In this document: in pieces, positions 45,976-57,295 of the stretch
Layout: each line of letters opens with the position of its first letter
Position numbering within the stretch: the first letter of the stretch is position 1
Notes under the pieces: model-generated
The model's database searches: none
The model's input: only the letters and a program-made list of their open reading frames with translations
What the model was told of the DNA's origin: nothing
DNA from: Manduca sexta
Taxonomy: Eukaryota; Arthropoda; Insecta; Lepidoptera; Sphingidae
Assembly: GCF_014839805.1 (NCBI RefSeq)
Contig: NC_051121.1
Span: forward strand, 5,129,116-5,193,115
DNA length: 64,000 bases
Reading direction: 5' to 3'
Position numbers and translations under genes: made by a program

Positions 45976-46565
45976 AAAATCACTAATAATAACAGTTTCG
46001 TATAAATTACTACAAAGCCACCCCCATTAATCCTGTTTCTAAGGTATACTCGAATAACAAAACAAAACTCTAAGAAGCAAACAATAAGCACTAAAGTCGA
46101 AAAACGAATAATTTTTAGTTTATGAAAGTCAACATTTGCTATTACAATTTGTATTGTCACGTTAAAAGTAAATCTCGCAGGTTAGACAAAGCAAAATGGA
46201 TTTTATAGTGTTTGTATATTAAAGTCCATTTCGAGTGACATTTGTTGAACCACAAGAAGGCTTGCAGCGAAAATTGCACGCTTTGTTCAAATCATATAAA
46301 TCTTTGTTCTTGAAAATGTTTCTTATTTTCCTTCGCTTACAGGTTTGATATTTGAAATACCTTAAGAATTGTATGTTTCCTTACTTCAAAGTAAAGAGAA
46401 ATACTTTTAGGAAACGGTATAACGTGGTTTGGCTGACAAAGGTTTGCAAAATCATGGTAATAAGGAATTCAGTCAAATTACTTTTTAACCTCTTGATTTT
46501 TATATTGAGAGTCTTTTAAATACCTAACACTCATAATGTAATTTTTAACATCAATTCTAACTTTT
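45976..46565. other. No gene seen
   Basis: A splice-acceptor-like 'tccttcgcttacag' at about 46329-46342 is not followed by an open frame. Confidence 0.45.
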
Positions 46566-46682
46566 CTTTGCTCGGTGGCTCGCCCCCTATCGCATCATGA
46601 GACGGATCAAACATGTCCAAAAGTGGTTGCCCTGGTTGCACCTCTACATACAAATAATAAATGCATGATTATGTGTGTGAGT
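46566..46682 (+). repeat. SINE A with internal deletion
   Basis: The head's 'ctcggtggc' is joined directly to the tail's 'tcgccccctatc'. About 135 bases, including both promoter boxes, are missing. Confidence 0.75.
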
Positions 46683-47159
46683 AATTCCAACTTTTCAAAT
46701 CACAAACTATAATTACCTGACAGAAATCGAACCTTGAATTATTTACCTAAACCCATATAACATATCAAAAATTCGCCTAACCACAACTAAGATTACGTCA
46801 CACACTCAAACACCTTCAGATTGGAATTTCCCTATAGACAGGCCGGAATAATTAGCTCTAGTCAATCAAGCTTTATTGAGATCGGCTGGATCTTCCAAGA
46901 CAATAGGTTTGACGTCCTCACATAGGATATAAAGCCTATTGTGTTCGGATCAAGAGGTTAATACTCTGGATACATAAACAAGAGATTTGATTTGCGTACG
47001 CATCGGGGATTCGTAATGATTGATGGCTTGCCGGTCGAATTGTAAATGGAGTTGTGGAATGAAGTGAACATTAGTGAAAGTAGCATGACGTGAGATTGTG
47101 ATGTACAGAAATTTAAAAAAGTAAGGAATAGATACATTTTTGGAGGTTTGGATATTATT
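46683..47159. other. No gene seen
   Basis: 'gacaggccggaataattag' near 46838 could be a tiny family D remnant. Nothing else recognised. Confidence 0.4.
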
Positions 47160-47585
47160 ACATGGAAAGTCAAGTTAAATCACGTAAAGCCTTTGGTCCT
47201 ACGACAGATCTCTCTCCAGTCATGTCCGATTGCCGTCTGACCTATACGAGTGAAGGAACAATGCACCTGTATATTGCGCTCATATTTGTGCACTATAATT
47301 GTAGCGTGGTTGAGTCTGTGGTCTTGCAATTGTCAGGTAGAAGTGTCAGCTGTCAAGTGTGACAGCTGACGTTTTTAAAAAGAGGCAGCTCTCCTCTCCT
47401 CTGTGCCCCTTGAGGCCTTTTTTGATTTGCACGTTTGTTGTCCGTGGACGATAATAAAAAATATAAACCTAAAACTTATTAAGAGTTATTTATAAAAATA
47501 ACCGAGATACTACAATAATATCTCCTGAATACCTGGCTGATCTGCATAGAGATTGGCAGCCGTGGCTAAAATTCGGCTAAGGGAG
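47160..47585 (+). repeat. SINE C interrupted by a solo LTR
   Basis: Left part 47160-47299 ('cacgtaaagcctttggtcct' to 'tgtgcactataat') and right part 47515-47585 ('atctcctgaatacctggctg' to 'aaattcggctaagg') join into one SINE C body when the LTR is removed. Confidence 0.85.
47300..47514 (+). mobile_element. Solo LTR with 5-bp TSD
   Basis: 215 bp starting TGTAG and ending CTACA, flanked by identical 'ataat' (47295-47299 and 47515-47519). It contains a perfect 11-bp hairpin (gtcagctgtca and tgacagctgac, 47345-47370) and an A-rich signal 'gataataaaaaatataaacc' in the last third. These are standard LTR retrotransposon marks. With no internal domain it is a solo LTR left by recombination. The family (Gypsy or Bel/Pao) cannot be told from the LTR alone. 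Confidence 0.85.
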
Positions 47586-48060
47586 ATTCATTACTAGCAA
47601 AGGTCAACACAGCTGAATAGATTTGGAAGAAACTTTTCACGCAAATAGAACGTGTCTTAGTTTAATATACCAACTAGTAATTTTGTATATCGGTACTTAC
47701 CTGGAAACTTTTATGTCCAAAAGATAAATACCTTTCAGACATAAAAGTTTCTTTCAAAGTTTCCGTGAATCACGGAAGCCGCGAGCAATGTATGCGATTT
47801 CTAAAACCGTATTCACTTTGTTCAAAGACTAGTCGCAACAACCATAGTTGTATTGACCAATGAGCTAACTAAGCCGGAGTTAGGAATAGTGATGTCAGTG
47901 TCAATTAGTATGCAGTGGTTTTCAACTAGGCTTTAGTAAAGGACTCGGTAATGCACGTAAACACGTTGTCCACTACGTGTGTTAATCGTGAAAATCGTAA
48001 GGTGTAACGAACAAAAGATTAAGTAGATAGATGGAATAGTTATCTATCTATCCTATTACA
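47586..48060. other. No gene seen
   Basis: A short palindromic stretch 'gatagatggaatagttatct' lies at 48026-48045. Confidence 0.45.
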
Positions 48061-48063
48061 TAA

Positions 48064-48310
48064 AAGTATAGAGATTGTTTGTTTTTTGAACACGCTAATC
48101 TCAGGAACTATTGGTTGGAATTGAAAAAATCTTTTAGTGATGGATAGCCCGGAGTAAGGCTATATAACATTATATTATGACCAATAGGAGCGAAGCATTC
48201 ATGAAAAATGTTAAAAAAAAACTGGGAAAATTTATTCCTTTTGAGGGCTTCCGTTGCGTGTACTGCACAAACGGTTAAAGTTAGGCAGCAATCATGTTGT
48301 CGGAATTGTT
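48064..48310 (+). mobile_element. Lep1-type Helitron-like element
   Basis: 'gaacacgctaatctcaggaa', 'ggatagcccggagtaagg', 'gaccaataggagcgaagc' and 'gagggcttccgttgcgtg' follow in the order I associate with the lepidopteran Lep1/MINE group. The naming is from memory and tentative. No coding region. Confidence 0.65.
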
Positions 48311-48319
48311 CCTCTTAAA

Positions 48320-48545
48320 AATATCTAAAAAATATATCTAAAACAAAGTTCCCCATCACATTTGTCTGCTTGTACGAACGCGATAAACTCAAAAACTACC
48401 CAACCGATTTCGATGAAATTTGGTTTATACATAATTTGAGAATCTGGGCAGGGCATAGTCTACTTTTTATGCCGAGAAACTATATAATGAGTCTTTTATC
48501 CCGGAAAATGTTTTTCACGCGGGTGAATCCGCAAGCAAAACCTAG
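48320..48545 (+). mobile_element. Helitron-like element with CTAG terminus
   Basis: 'aactcaaaaactacccaacc', 'gatttcgatgaaatttgg', then 'cacgcgggtgaatccgcaag' and CTAG at 48542-48545 before a T. Confidence 0.72.
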
Positions 48546-48578
48546 TAACTAAAATAAAGTTATAAATAAACAATAACT

Positions 48579-48835
48579 GACTGCCTCGGTGGCGTAGTTG
48601 TATTGCATGTCCGGTACAATAGCGCTCTGAGGTCCTGGGTTCGAATCCCGGGTCGGGCAAAGTGATATTTGGGTTTTTCTGCTCAGTATCAGCCCGGAGT
48701 CTGGAATTTGTGCCCGATATGGCGATAGGCTCGCCCCCTATCACATCATGGGACGGAACATACTTGGCGAAAAGTGGGTGCCCTAGTTGCGCCTCTGCAT
48801 ACCCCTTCGGGGATAAATGCGTGATGTTATGTATG
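48579..48835 (+). repeat. SINE A, best-preserved copy with 12-bp TSD
   Basis: 257 bp. The A-box region 'gtggcgtagttgtattgc' and the B box 'gggttcgaatcccgggtcgg' are intact and the body and tail are complete. The TSD 'taaacaataact' (48567-48578 and 48836-48847) is perfect. This is the reference copy for the family and probably a young one. Confidence 0.95.
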
Positions 48836-49044
48836 TAAACAATAACTCGAGACCAAAAGTAAAATTAAGCCACTTAGTAGTACAGCGGCGGATTTCAAAT
48901 AGGCTTTTAGTAAACAACTTGCGAGTGCCACGTTAACAATTACGCAAGCTATCCAGTACGTGGGAACACGCTGATCGAATAGTTTTCGAAGGGCCATGCC
49001 GGAATTCGAAAAGGTGTAACGAAGTTAAAACACTATGTTGACTC

Positions 49045-49350
49045 ACACAAACACACATACACTCACGCCTTTTATCTTGAGGCGATAGCGACGCAACTGA
49101 TCCACTTTCCGACTTGTGTGTTCCCATGATGAGATAGGGTACGAGCCTAATATAAACAATATCAGCCCTATACTATATACTGTCCCACTGTTGGGCACGG
49201 GCCTCCTCTACTACGGGGTACGAGCCTATTGATCAGAAATTCCAGACTCTGGGCGGATACTGAGTAGAAACCCAATATCACTTCACCCAAACCGTAGATC
49301 AAACCCGAGACCTCAATATTGCAGTTGAACCATAATACTTACTACAAAGG
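49045..49350 (-). repeat. SINE A interrupted by a SINE B fragment
   Basis: The tail region lies at 49045-49149 and the body and head at 49216-49350. Between them is a truncated SINE B flanked by a duplicated piece of SINE A. Confidence 0.85.
49150..49215 (-). repeat. SINE B 3' fragment nested in SINE A, 13-bp TSD
   Basis: 66-bp insert (as read on minus: 'gtagaggaggcccgtgccc' to a 'gctgatattg' tail) flanked by 'gggtacgagccta' at 49137-49149 and 49216-49228. The duplicated bases belong to SINE A, so the B insertion is the later event. Confidence 0.92.
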
Positions 49351-49604
49351 CAGCCTGTGTTGACCGAGATTAAAATATAGCGAAAAGTGGAAGCTGTGGT
49401 TACACCTCTATCCCTTTGAGGATCAGTGGCTTCTAAATTTAGGACATCATCTTCAATATAATAATTTGCATCCATAATGCTTTCGAATTTCGTTTCGATC
49501 TTCGGTATAGTTGGGTGACTATACCGAAAGTAGACATGGGTATGCTGTGGCGATTCGCATCATTTATGATCATCTGTTTTACTCATATTTGCAAAATGTA
49601 TATA
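49351..49604. other. No gene seen
   Basis: Includes a small inverted repeat 'ttcggtatagttgggtgact' / 'ataccgaa' at 49500-49528. Confidence 0.5.
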
Positions 49605-49948
49605 CAGGGGCATTTTGACATTGCGTTACTAAATGAAAACACATACTCGTCTTCACCTTTGTTGACATTGTGCCAAAAATCATCCATCAATAACGAATAT
49701 TTTTACCGAAAATCCTGGTTTTAGTTTTCAGATTTTTTGATCATTTTATAATTTAATGAGAAGATGAAAGTAGTAGTAGTGGCATTAGGGCGCTTAAAAT
49801 TAAAATTACTTTTATTAATAATAATTTTGTTCGAAACTAACACTTTTTTATTTTACATCTACGGCTCAAAAAAAAGTATTGTAAAGTGTTATTTCCAAGT
49901 AGATAAGTATGTGGTTTCATTTAGTAACGCAATGTCAAAATGACTCTT
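49605..49948. mobile_element. MITE family T, complete copy
   Basis: Inverted ends of about 37 bp: 'cattttgacattgcgttact' and 'aaatgaaaacacatact' at the left are mirrored at the right by 'agtatgtggtttcattt' and 'agtaacgcaatgtcaaaatg'. TATA sits at both borders (49601-49604 and 49949-49952), so a TA target (Tc1/mariner-like) is possible. Non-coding. Confidence 0.83.
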
Positions 49949-50344
49949 TATACCTTCCTCTTTAAAAAAAATCTCTTTGCTTTTACGTTAGTTTTTGTAT
50001 TTTCTTTCGTCTTTCCACCAATCTCGTAATACCAAACCAATATTACCAAATTCTGTTAAACTAACTTCCAAAAAATAAATACAGTAATAGTAAATCACTT
50101 CAACATTTATTAGTATAACATAAATACCCAATAAACTATTACGAATCAGCAGACAAATGATTATTCGATCCCGAATTAGTGTGAATTACACAGAAAACGT
50201 GTTCGCCGTGATATAAATCGGACTAATCTCATTACCTAGCGTAATGTACGGTGGGCCATGAAATTAGACCGACCGATGTAATGAGCCGGATTTTAATTAG
50301 TAATAATACATCTGTGTCGTTTGTATCGACATTGAATTAATGTA
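49949..50344. other. No gene seen
   Basis: No shared family recognised. Confidence 0.45.
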
Positions 50345-51032
50345 GGTGTGACTGCGTATGTAGTGTTGTGTACACGGTAGTATAACAACCGCGCTGAGGT
50401 CGAGGGTTCGAATCTCTAATAATATAATAACTCTACTCTACTGTTTAGTCTCTAGTCTACTGCTAGGCTAGGGCCTCCTCTACTACTAGGAAGGATTAGG
50501 CCTTAGTCCACCACGCTGGCCTAATGCGCAATGGTAGACTTCACACACCTTCGAAATTCCTATAGAAAACTTCTCAGATGCACAGGTTTCCTCACGATAT
50601 TTTCCTTAACCGTTAAAGCGAACGAATTCACAAAGAATACACATATGATTTTAGAAAAGTCAGAGGTCCTTGGAATTTGAACCTGCGGACATTCGTCTTG
50701 GCAGTCCGTTCCACATCCAATTAGGCTATCGCCGATTTTCGGCGAATCTCTAGTCGGGCAAAAAATATGTGACTGGGTTTATATTAAAATTAGTCAATCG
50801 CAGCTCGGAGGCGGGAAGTTGACGGGGTTAATACCCTGTGCCTCGGAAAGCACGTAAAGCCGTTGGTCCTGCGCCTGATCTCTCTCCAGCTGTGGCGAAT
50901 TGCCGTCTCCACGGACTATACGAATGAAGGAATAGAGAGTGCACCTGTGTATTGCGCACATACTTGTGCACTATATGTCCTTCATACTTGGCTGACCTCT
51001 GTTGACATTGGCCGTCGTGGCCGAAATTTGGC
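50345..51032 (+). repeat. SINE C interrupted by a full SINE B
   Basis: Head 'gtgtgactgcgtatgtagt' to B box 'gagggttcgaatctct', then the SINE B, then 'tagtcgggcaaaaaatatg' through 'gccgtcgtggccgaaatttg'. Confidence 0.85.
50419..50742 (-). repeat. SINE B nested in SINE C, 10-bp TSD
   Basis: Full-length SINE B. The target duplication 'cgaatctcta' (50409-50418 and 50743-50752) lies exactly over the SINE C B box, so the insertion split the internal promoter of its host. Confidence 0.93.
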
Positions 51033-51379
51033 TAGGAAGAGAATTAATGTAAGCTACAAATTACGATAATGCGCCACGCTCCATCTTTAAGAAAGTTTTC
51101 TCCCAGACTAAAATTTCTGCATGTTTCTAAGATATAGCCCAATGTTCCTCAAACTTTTTGAGTTCTAACCTAACAAATCATGAAATTTTAAAGATATCAG
51201 GATACTTATACCGTAGAAGTTAAGAGTTTATTCATTATTATAATCAATGTAGTATAATAAAAAGAGGTTTAATGAGAAAAATCAGCCTGCTTGACTGATC
51301 ATGGATGATCGAAATTTGGAGTAATCGTTGATAAGGTTACTTACCAATATCTTAAAAACTATACTGGCGGAGGCGTTAG
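51033..51379. other. No gene seen
   Basis: Anonymous AT-rich DNA. Confidence 0.45.
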
Positions 51380-51625
51380 TCTCTATGACAGTATAAACAC
51401 GGCCGTGTTACGTCACGTTCATGAAAGTAGCGTGGAATGGTAGTCTGTATGTCAATTTCTACTATCTTAAACGCGACGTTACGCGTTACGTGCTTGTTAC
51501 GTACTGGCAAAATAAACAATAGCATAGAAAATAAAAAAGTAAAATGCCAACAAATAGATATGGATATTCCTATAGTCTAAGACGTAAATTGTTCATAGTA
51601 ATAAGAAAACACATCAAACGCTAGT
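51380..51625 (-). repeat. Longer element related to MITE K
   Basis: 51400-51535 aligns with the reverse complement of MITE K ('cacggccgtgttacgtcacg', 'gcgtggaatggtagtctgta', 'gttacgtgcttgttacg'). 51536-51625 is additional and matches 58645-58740 on the opposite strand. Confidence 0.7.
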
Positions 51626-51968
51626 AAACATAGCGACTAAATCGCAAACGTGACAGCTAAGGCGGTGAACACATTAGAAATCGGGTCATATATTTTTCAT
51701 TAAGCGTAATATTTGTTTTTGAGCGTCTTTTTTATTATTGTAAAATCTTACATTTCACCAGGGGAGGAAGGGGTTAAAAGTCATTAAAAACATCACATGA
51801 TAATATTATAGACGACCCCTTTAAAGATGTCAGATTTATTGCCACCTAAGTAAAACTATGCGATAGCAAGAAAAAATGACACCTGATACCCTTTTATTCT
51901 GCTTCCCCTTTGACGCTACATTTCTATTTACGTTAGTGAAATCATAAATAATGTTCACCTATAGCCAT
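51626..51968. other. No gene seen
   Basis: No shared family recognised. Confidence 0.45.
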
Positions 51969-51978
51969 CCCACTCTAT

Positions 51979-52315
51979 AATAATATAATAATAATATCAG
52001 CTCTGTATTATATACTTGCCCACTGCTGAGCACGGGCCTCCTCTACTACTGAGAGGGATTAGGCCTTAGTCCACCACGCTGGCCTAGTGCCGATTGGTAG
52101 ACTTCACACACCTTCGAAATTCCTATAGAGAACTTCTCAGATGTGCAGGTTCCTCACGATGTTTTCCTTCACCGTTAAAGCAAACGATAAATTCACAAAG
52201 AATACACACATGATTTTTAGAAAAATCAGAGGTGTGTGCCTTTGGGATTTGAACCTGCGGAGATTCGTCTTGTCTGTCCGTTCCACACCCAACTAGGCTA
52301 TCGTCGCTAATATCG
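51979..52315 (-). repeat. SINE B, full-length copy with 10-bp TSD
   Basis: Complete from the ATA-rich 3' tail to the head (as minus 'gcgacgatagcctagttggg'). The TSD 'cccactctat' is at 51969-51978 and 52316-52325. Confidence 0.93.
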
Positions 52316-52577
52316 CCCACTCTATTGTAAGCGAAATAATATTATAAGATCAAATAATTTGCTTTTATTGAAGAAATACAAACGTTTTTACCGCACCGAT
52401 AAAATCGTAATGGCAATCTTACCAACCTTCCCAAAAACTGTGACCTTAGTAAGTAACGACCTAAGAAAATACTGGCAAAAGTAAAGTAGGACGCCGATCT
52501 CTTCGACGCATGTTAGCCTTTAAAAGTGTGTTTAAATAAAACGACGGTAGATGAAAATAGCCTTTTTTATATAATTA

Positions 52578-52825
52578 CTAATTGACCCGACAGACGTTAT
52601 CCCGTCTTAACTATGAATTTGCAGCGCGCATTCTGTCAATCGCTGAACTTAACATTTCTTAAATTTTCTAACGTTCCGCTCAACTTTCTTAATTTTTTCT
52701 TTCATAAGATCCTTCTCGTGACAATAACAAACACAACAAAAAAAAAATAGTGAAATCGGTCCAGCCGTTCACGCGTGATGGCGTGACCAAGGGATATAGT
52801 GATTCATTTTTATATATATAGATAA
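52578..52825 (-). mobile_element. Helitron-like element, inverted relative of 34797
   Basis: On minus it runs 'atatataaaaatgaatcac', 'ggtcacgccatcacgcgtga', 'gacgggataacgtctgtcgg', 'gtcaattag'. The expected terminal CTAG has become TTAG. Confidence 0.72.
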
Positions 52826-53286
52826 ATACAGAATAGTTGGTTAACCATAATGCGATTGAATGAAAATATAAACATATCATTAACTACCGAAACGAAATAG
52901 CAAATTCTTATTTCATCCAATGTGCCTTCAGCCTAACTCGTCATCACACGAGCGTTTGTCTTGAAGTCCCAGCTCGGAGCCGAGGCACAAAGTTCTTTGT
53001 TCCTTTGTGTCGGAAATAGAAAAACAATATAACAAGCTACCAGTATTTGTTCGTGACAATAATTGTTTATGGACATTATTTATGGCGTAATAAAACGTAT
53101 GATTAAAGGGTAGAAACTAATAATGCTACATATTGTCGCTTATCTGTTTCGGCCTTATATACATGTAGTATTCAGATTTGAAACACATTGTAGTCAGCAT
53201 AAGATCTATTATATTAATTGAGGAGGACATTGCAGTGAATTGTTGCAGCATTTACTGGTTATTAGGAAAGTAATGACTGATATATC
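52826..53286. other. No gene seen
   Basis: 'gtcccagctcggagccgagg' at about 52967-52986 may be a SINE C remnant. Otherwise anonymous. Confidence 0.4.
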
Positions 53287-53651
53287 TCTCCTAGCCGAAT
53301 TTTGGCCACGACAACCAATCATAACGGAAATCAGCCGGGTACGCAAAAAGTGTTATAGTGCAGAATTGTGTGCGCAATACGTAGGTGCACTCTTTGTTCC
53401 TTCAATCTCATAGTCCGGTGAGACAATCCGACATTACCGGAGGGAGATCAGGTGCACGACTAACGGCTTTACATGATTTCCGAAGCAGGGTATGGTATCA
53501 CACCGCCAACTTTCTGACTTCGATCTGCGACTGAATAAATTTAAGCTGGAAAACCCTAATCACAATTATTTTTTGAGATTGGAACCCAGGACCTCAACGC
53601 TATAGTCGTTCTCAAGCTTCGCACATATTACAGTTACGTCACTGGGGCAGT
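53287..53651 (-). repeat. SINE C, near full-length copy
   Basis: As read on minus: head 'ctgccccagtgacgtaact', B-box region 'gaggtcctgggttccaatct', body 'tgtattgcgcacacaattct' type block, and end 'gtcgtggccaaaattcgg'. Most complete minus-strand copy. Confidence 0.82.
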
Positions 53652-54164
53652 TAAGGAGAAAGTAATATCGAGAAGATGACACAATATGCCACAAAGCATT
53701 TACATCGAAGCTTTTAAATGTACAAGTCAAGTGCAATGCACATTGATTTATCAGTTCTACTGGACTTTGATCAGTTTTGACAGCATTACCGTTGCATGTT
53801 GTCACTTCTGAATTTCGAACGCCAGAAGAGTTCATTAATTCAAAAACCTGTTCAATATAAATCAAGTTTCAATATCTTATATAACACACGTAATGTTGCC
53901 AAAAATCTGCATGTAGCGATGGAAATATCTTCGTGTTCAGTACATACTCGTTGTTGGCTGCGGGCCAGCGAGCGGAAATAGGGCTGTCACGTTGACGCGG
54001 TGCGTTGTAATGTGTCATTCAGGATAAGTTTGAAAAAAAGTAATTCAACTGGAATTAGATATGCGTAGATCAAGAGACGCGATGAAATAATTGTGTTACT
54101 GTGATAAGATATTGTAATGGCACTGTTATTAAATTCTTATCTTTTAATTATACTTGAACAGGAA
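53652..54164. other. No gene seen
   Basis: The 99-codon minus frame at 53566-53865 overlaps the SINE and is chance. Confidence 0.45.
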
Positions 54165-54400
54165 TCTAATCTAATAAATGCGAAAGTTTGTGAAATTGTT
54201 TCATGTTTGTGAAAAGAAACGCAAAAACTTTGAAATATGGTACGTGCGTAGACCATGTACTGGATTAACATATAGATTACTTTTATCCTGGCAATTTGGT
54301 CTCTTAGGAAGTAATGATTTTTTTTATCTAATTTTTAAATAGATGGCGCTGATGACGTCCAAGTTACGCTATGTATCACTTCAATGTTTTGGGGAACTTT
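54165..54400 (+). mobile_element. Helitron-like element, 3'-truncated
   Basis: 'aatgcgaaagtttgtgaaat', 'ggattaacatatagattac' and 'tagatggcgctgatgacg' in family order. The CTAG end is not seen. Confidence 0.62.
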
Positions 54401-55339
54401 ATAGCGAGTAAGGACTTCATCGGGCAAAGCTACAATGAACACTCAGGACCTAAGACCGCTGCCGTACCGAGTTGGCAGTACAACTACGGCACCGAAGCCC
54501 ACCTTCAATTATTAAATTTTCCTAATATCAAAATAATCAACTTGTATAAACAAGTTATATGTGACAATGATAGTTCCCAAAGGACCTCATAATTTAATAA
54601 AACGTATGTAAATTTTATTCTGAACTCTAAAGCCACGTTCTGTATGAATTAATTTAGCAAATTACATTGCAGACGCACTTAGAATGTTTTGAGGCAGTTC
54701 GTGGATGCACGCCCCTAATTTATTTACATTATATATTCTAAAATTACCCGAAAATTACTAATACCATCTGAATTACTTGACAAATTATAACATAAATTGG
54801 CGCATCAATGTAAAAAAAAATATCTTGTTCGGAAATTGTCTCGCTTTAATATCGTTTTCAACTACATATCAACATTTATAAATGTAATGTAGATTAATTA
54901 TGTATTCTATTGTATTTTTCATTTACAGCAATATTTGAAGAATTATTTATTTATTTATAAGTAATATATGTAACAAAAATCGTTAATTTAAACAAACCAG
55001 CGACAACCCTAACACTATTCAAACGTATTGAAAATCAAAGATTACTATATAATAATCCTACACTAATTGTTACCTACAGGCGATATCCTATAAAAAGGCA
55101 ACCCTAGATTCCAACTGATTTGATATAAACACGAACACCGTCGTCTAACTACCTTACCCATCGAATAGTCCTGTAACAAATGAGCTAGTCCAACAAACGA
55201 TACTGATTTGTGACAACCCTAATATACGGCCTGTTCTGTATTCCAGAACCTAACGTTTGCTCTTACCCCGCCATCCAGTCCAAAAACTGTTTGCATTACG
55301 TTTTATTTGAATTATGTGGTACTAGTGTAGCTGATATTT
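54401..55339. other. No gene seen
   Basis: Nearly a kilobase of AT-rich DNA. 54425-54500 ('tcgggcaaagctacaatgaa', 'gcagtacaactacggcacc') holds scraps that resemble SINE A. Nothing else recognised. Confidence 0.4.
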
Positions 55340-55590
55340 GCATACAAAATACATACACGACTTTATCTCCGAGGGGGTAGGCACAGATGCAACCAACACA
55401 CTTTTCGCCAGACGCCAAGTTTGTTCCGTCCCATTTTGTGATAGGGGTGTGCCTTTCGCCATGATGAAATTCCAGACTACGCTGATACTGAGCTTACCTC
55501 AATATAATTTTGCCCGGCCCGGGATTTTAATCCAAGTCCTCGGAGTAGTGGTCGTACCGCACACCTAATACCACTACGCCACTGTGGCAA
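55340..55590 (-). repeat. SINE A, older copy
   Basis: 'ctccgagggggtaggcacag', 'ttgttccgtcccattttgtg' and 'cactacgccactgtggcaa' retain SINE A order with many substitutions and small indels. Confidence 0.8.
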
Positions 55591-55689
55591 TAAAAAAATA
55601 CTATTAAAAATTTCTTTGTCATAGAACAGACAACTGAAGCACCTGATTATAAGTTCTGATAAATAAATAATTCTGAATGCGTTGCCAGC

Positions 55690-55905
55690 ATCGATATATA
55701 TGTACTACGTACTAGATCTGGCGTTCCGAAGACTCACTGTGTTCGACCTAACTGTACTGCAATCCTTACACCTGACTAGTATGGTTTCAAGATTAACAGC
55801 GTGTGGTTATGTACGGAACGGCACTCATAATATAACAACTCGAATCTAAGTGTAAATCAAGATGTGAATACAAATTATTAGTCAATTTAACGAAATATTA
55901 TTATA
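55690..55905 (+). repeat. Repeat family H, copy 3 (3'-truncated)
   Basis: 'tgtactacgtactagatctg', 'gactcactgtgttcgacc' and 'attattagtcaat' match 19665-19972. The last third is absent. Confidence 0.68.
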
Positions 55906-56721
55906 TTATCGAAATCGACCAGTCTTTTCTCTTTCAACGTATCCGTAGTAAAATGGACTAATCAAGTAATATTAAATACTATACCACGATAATATCTAAG
56001 AGTAATATCTCATTCCTATATTTTGACTTCATATAGTAATAAAGATTTTATTATCGCCCGCTGTATGTTATAAATCTCTACGAATGTTTACTATGCCGAC
56101 GTTATAAATTTACGTTTCGCCGCAAACATAACAAAATGTAGTTTTCTTAGCAATAATGTTTATTTTATCCCAAAATTTACTGTTATTTCAATCGAGTTAA
56201 ATAATGAGAGACATTACCTATTTGAATATCGTTATCGGGTAAATAAATAGTTGTGGTTACTAACTTGCTTTTCGGACTGTAGCGAAGCTACTTTATTTAG
56301 CTAATATAAAAATACATAAAACCTTAGTCCAAATGTCTAAATTTTATCTTAACTTAAATAGACTTACATCTAAACTTATATTTAAATACATAATTAAAAA
56401 ACTATATGAACAAACCTTAATACGTAACAACAATAATCAAAGTATAAATAAATATAATATAAGCAATTCACATTAAGTACAGTTAAATTTTTGTTCTTTA
56501 ATTTTATGATGTTAACGTTATTTATTTTATATTTTATAATTGTTTTTTCCAACATATCAATGCACGCCGTGGCAACTAAAGGTAATGCATTTAAAATATT
56601 GTTAGTCATTTGTAAGGTTCAATTGATTTAATGTAATTACCACTGTTTGTCCTTAAAATAAATAAATCAAATTCTTCACATTTTCCTTCACAGACCGCCT
56701 TAGGTTTAATGTTTGCTATTT
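55906..56721. other. No gene seen
   Basis: AT-rich. A chance minus frame spans 56394-56609. Confidence 0.45.
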
Positions 56722-57295
56722 ACGCCCGAAATTAATAATGTATCTACTATCCAAGACTGAAACCTATCTTAGATTGCCGACTATCTTTCGATTGGTCTCC
56801 TATCGGCATGCCAATATCTTAACTCGCCTATCCTTGCTTGCCTTCAACGATAGATCGCTGGCAATCCTTTCAAGATGCGTTCCCTCCTGACCATTCCATT
56901 TTATGCAGAATATTCCATTCGTAAAAAAAATACTTTTTGTATTTTCCATACAAACTATTCGTTTCAATATTTGCCTAATTGCGAAAAATAAGAATTGGAG
57001 TAATAAAAAAATATTTTATGTATTTTAGCCCTCAATAGAAACAATTAATAATTAGTACATGTCATATTTAAGATACAAACTTTTTAATTACTTTCAAAAT
57101 GGAACGTGAGTAATGTGGTTGCTAACATATTTTGACACTGAAGTTTAATAACATTGTTCATAATATATTAATAAATCTTTAAAGGATTTAGTTTTTAGTA
57201 TGAAGTACGCAGTAAACTCGGTGCCATATAATAATAATTGGACTCTGTACACATTATCCAGTGTTATGTAACAAATTACAATTCCGTTATACATA

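Noticed and set aside
46329..46360. Splice acceptor of a host exon
   Set aside because: The polypyrimidine-CAG motif is good, but all three following frames stop within a few codons.
48579..48660. Possible functional tRNA gene (intact A- and B-box-like motifs)
   Set aside because: The acceptor and anticodon stems do not pair convincingly and the sequence continues into the SINE A body with a TSD around the whole. It is a SINE head.
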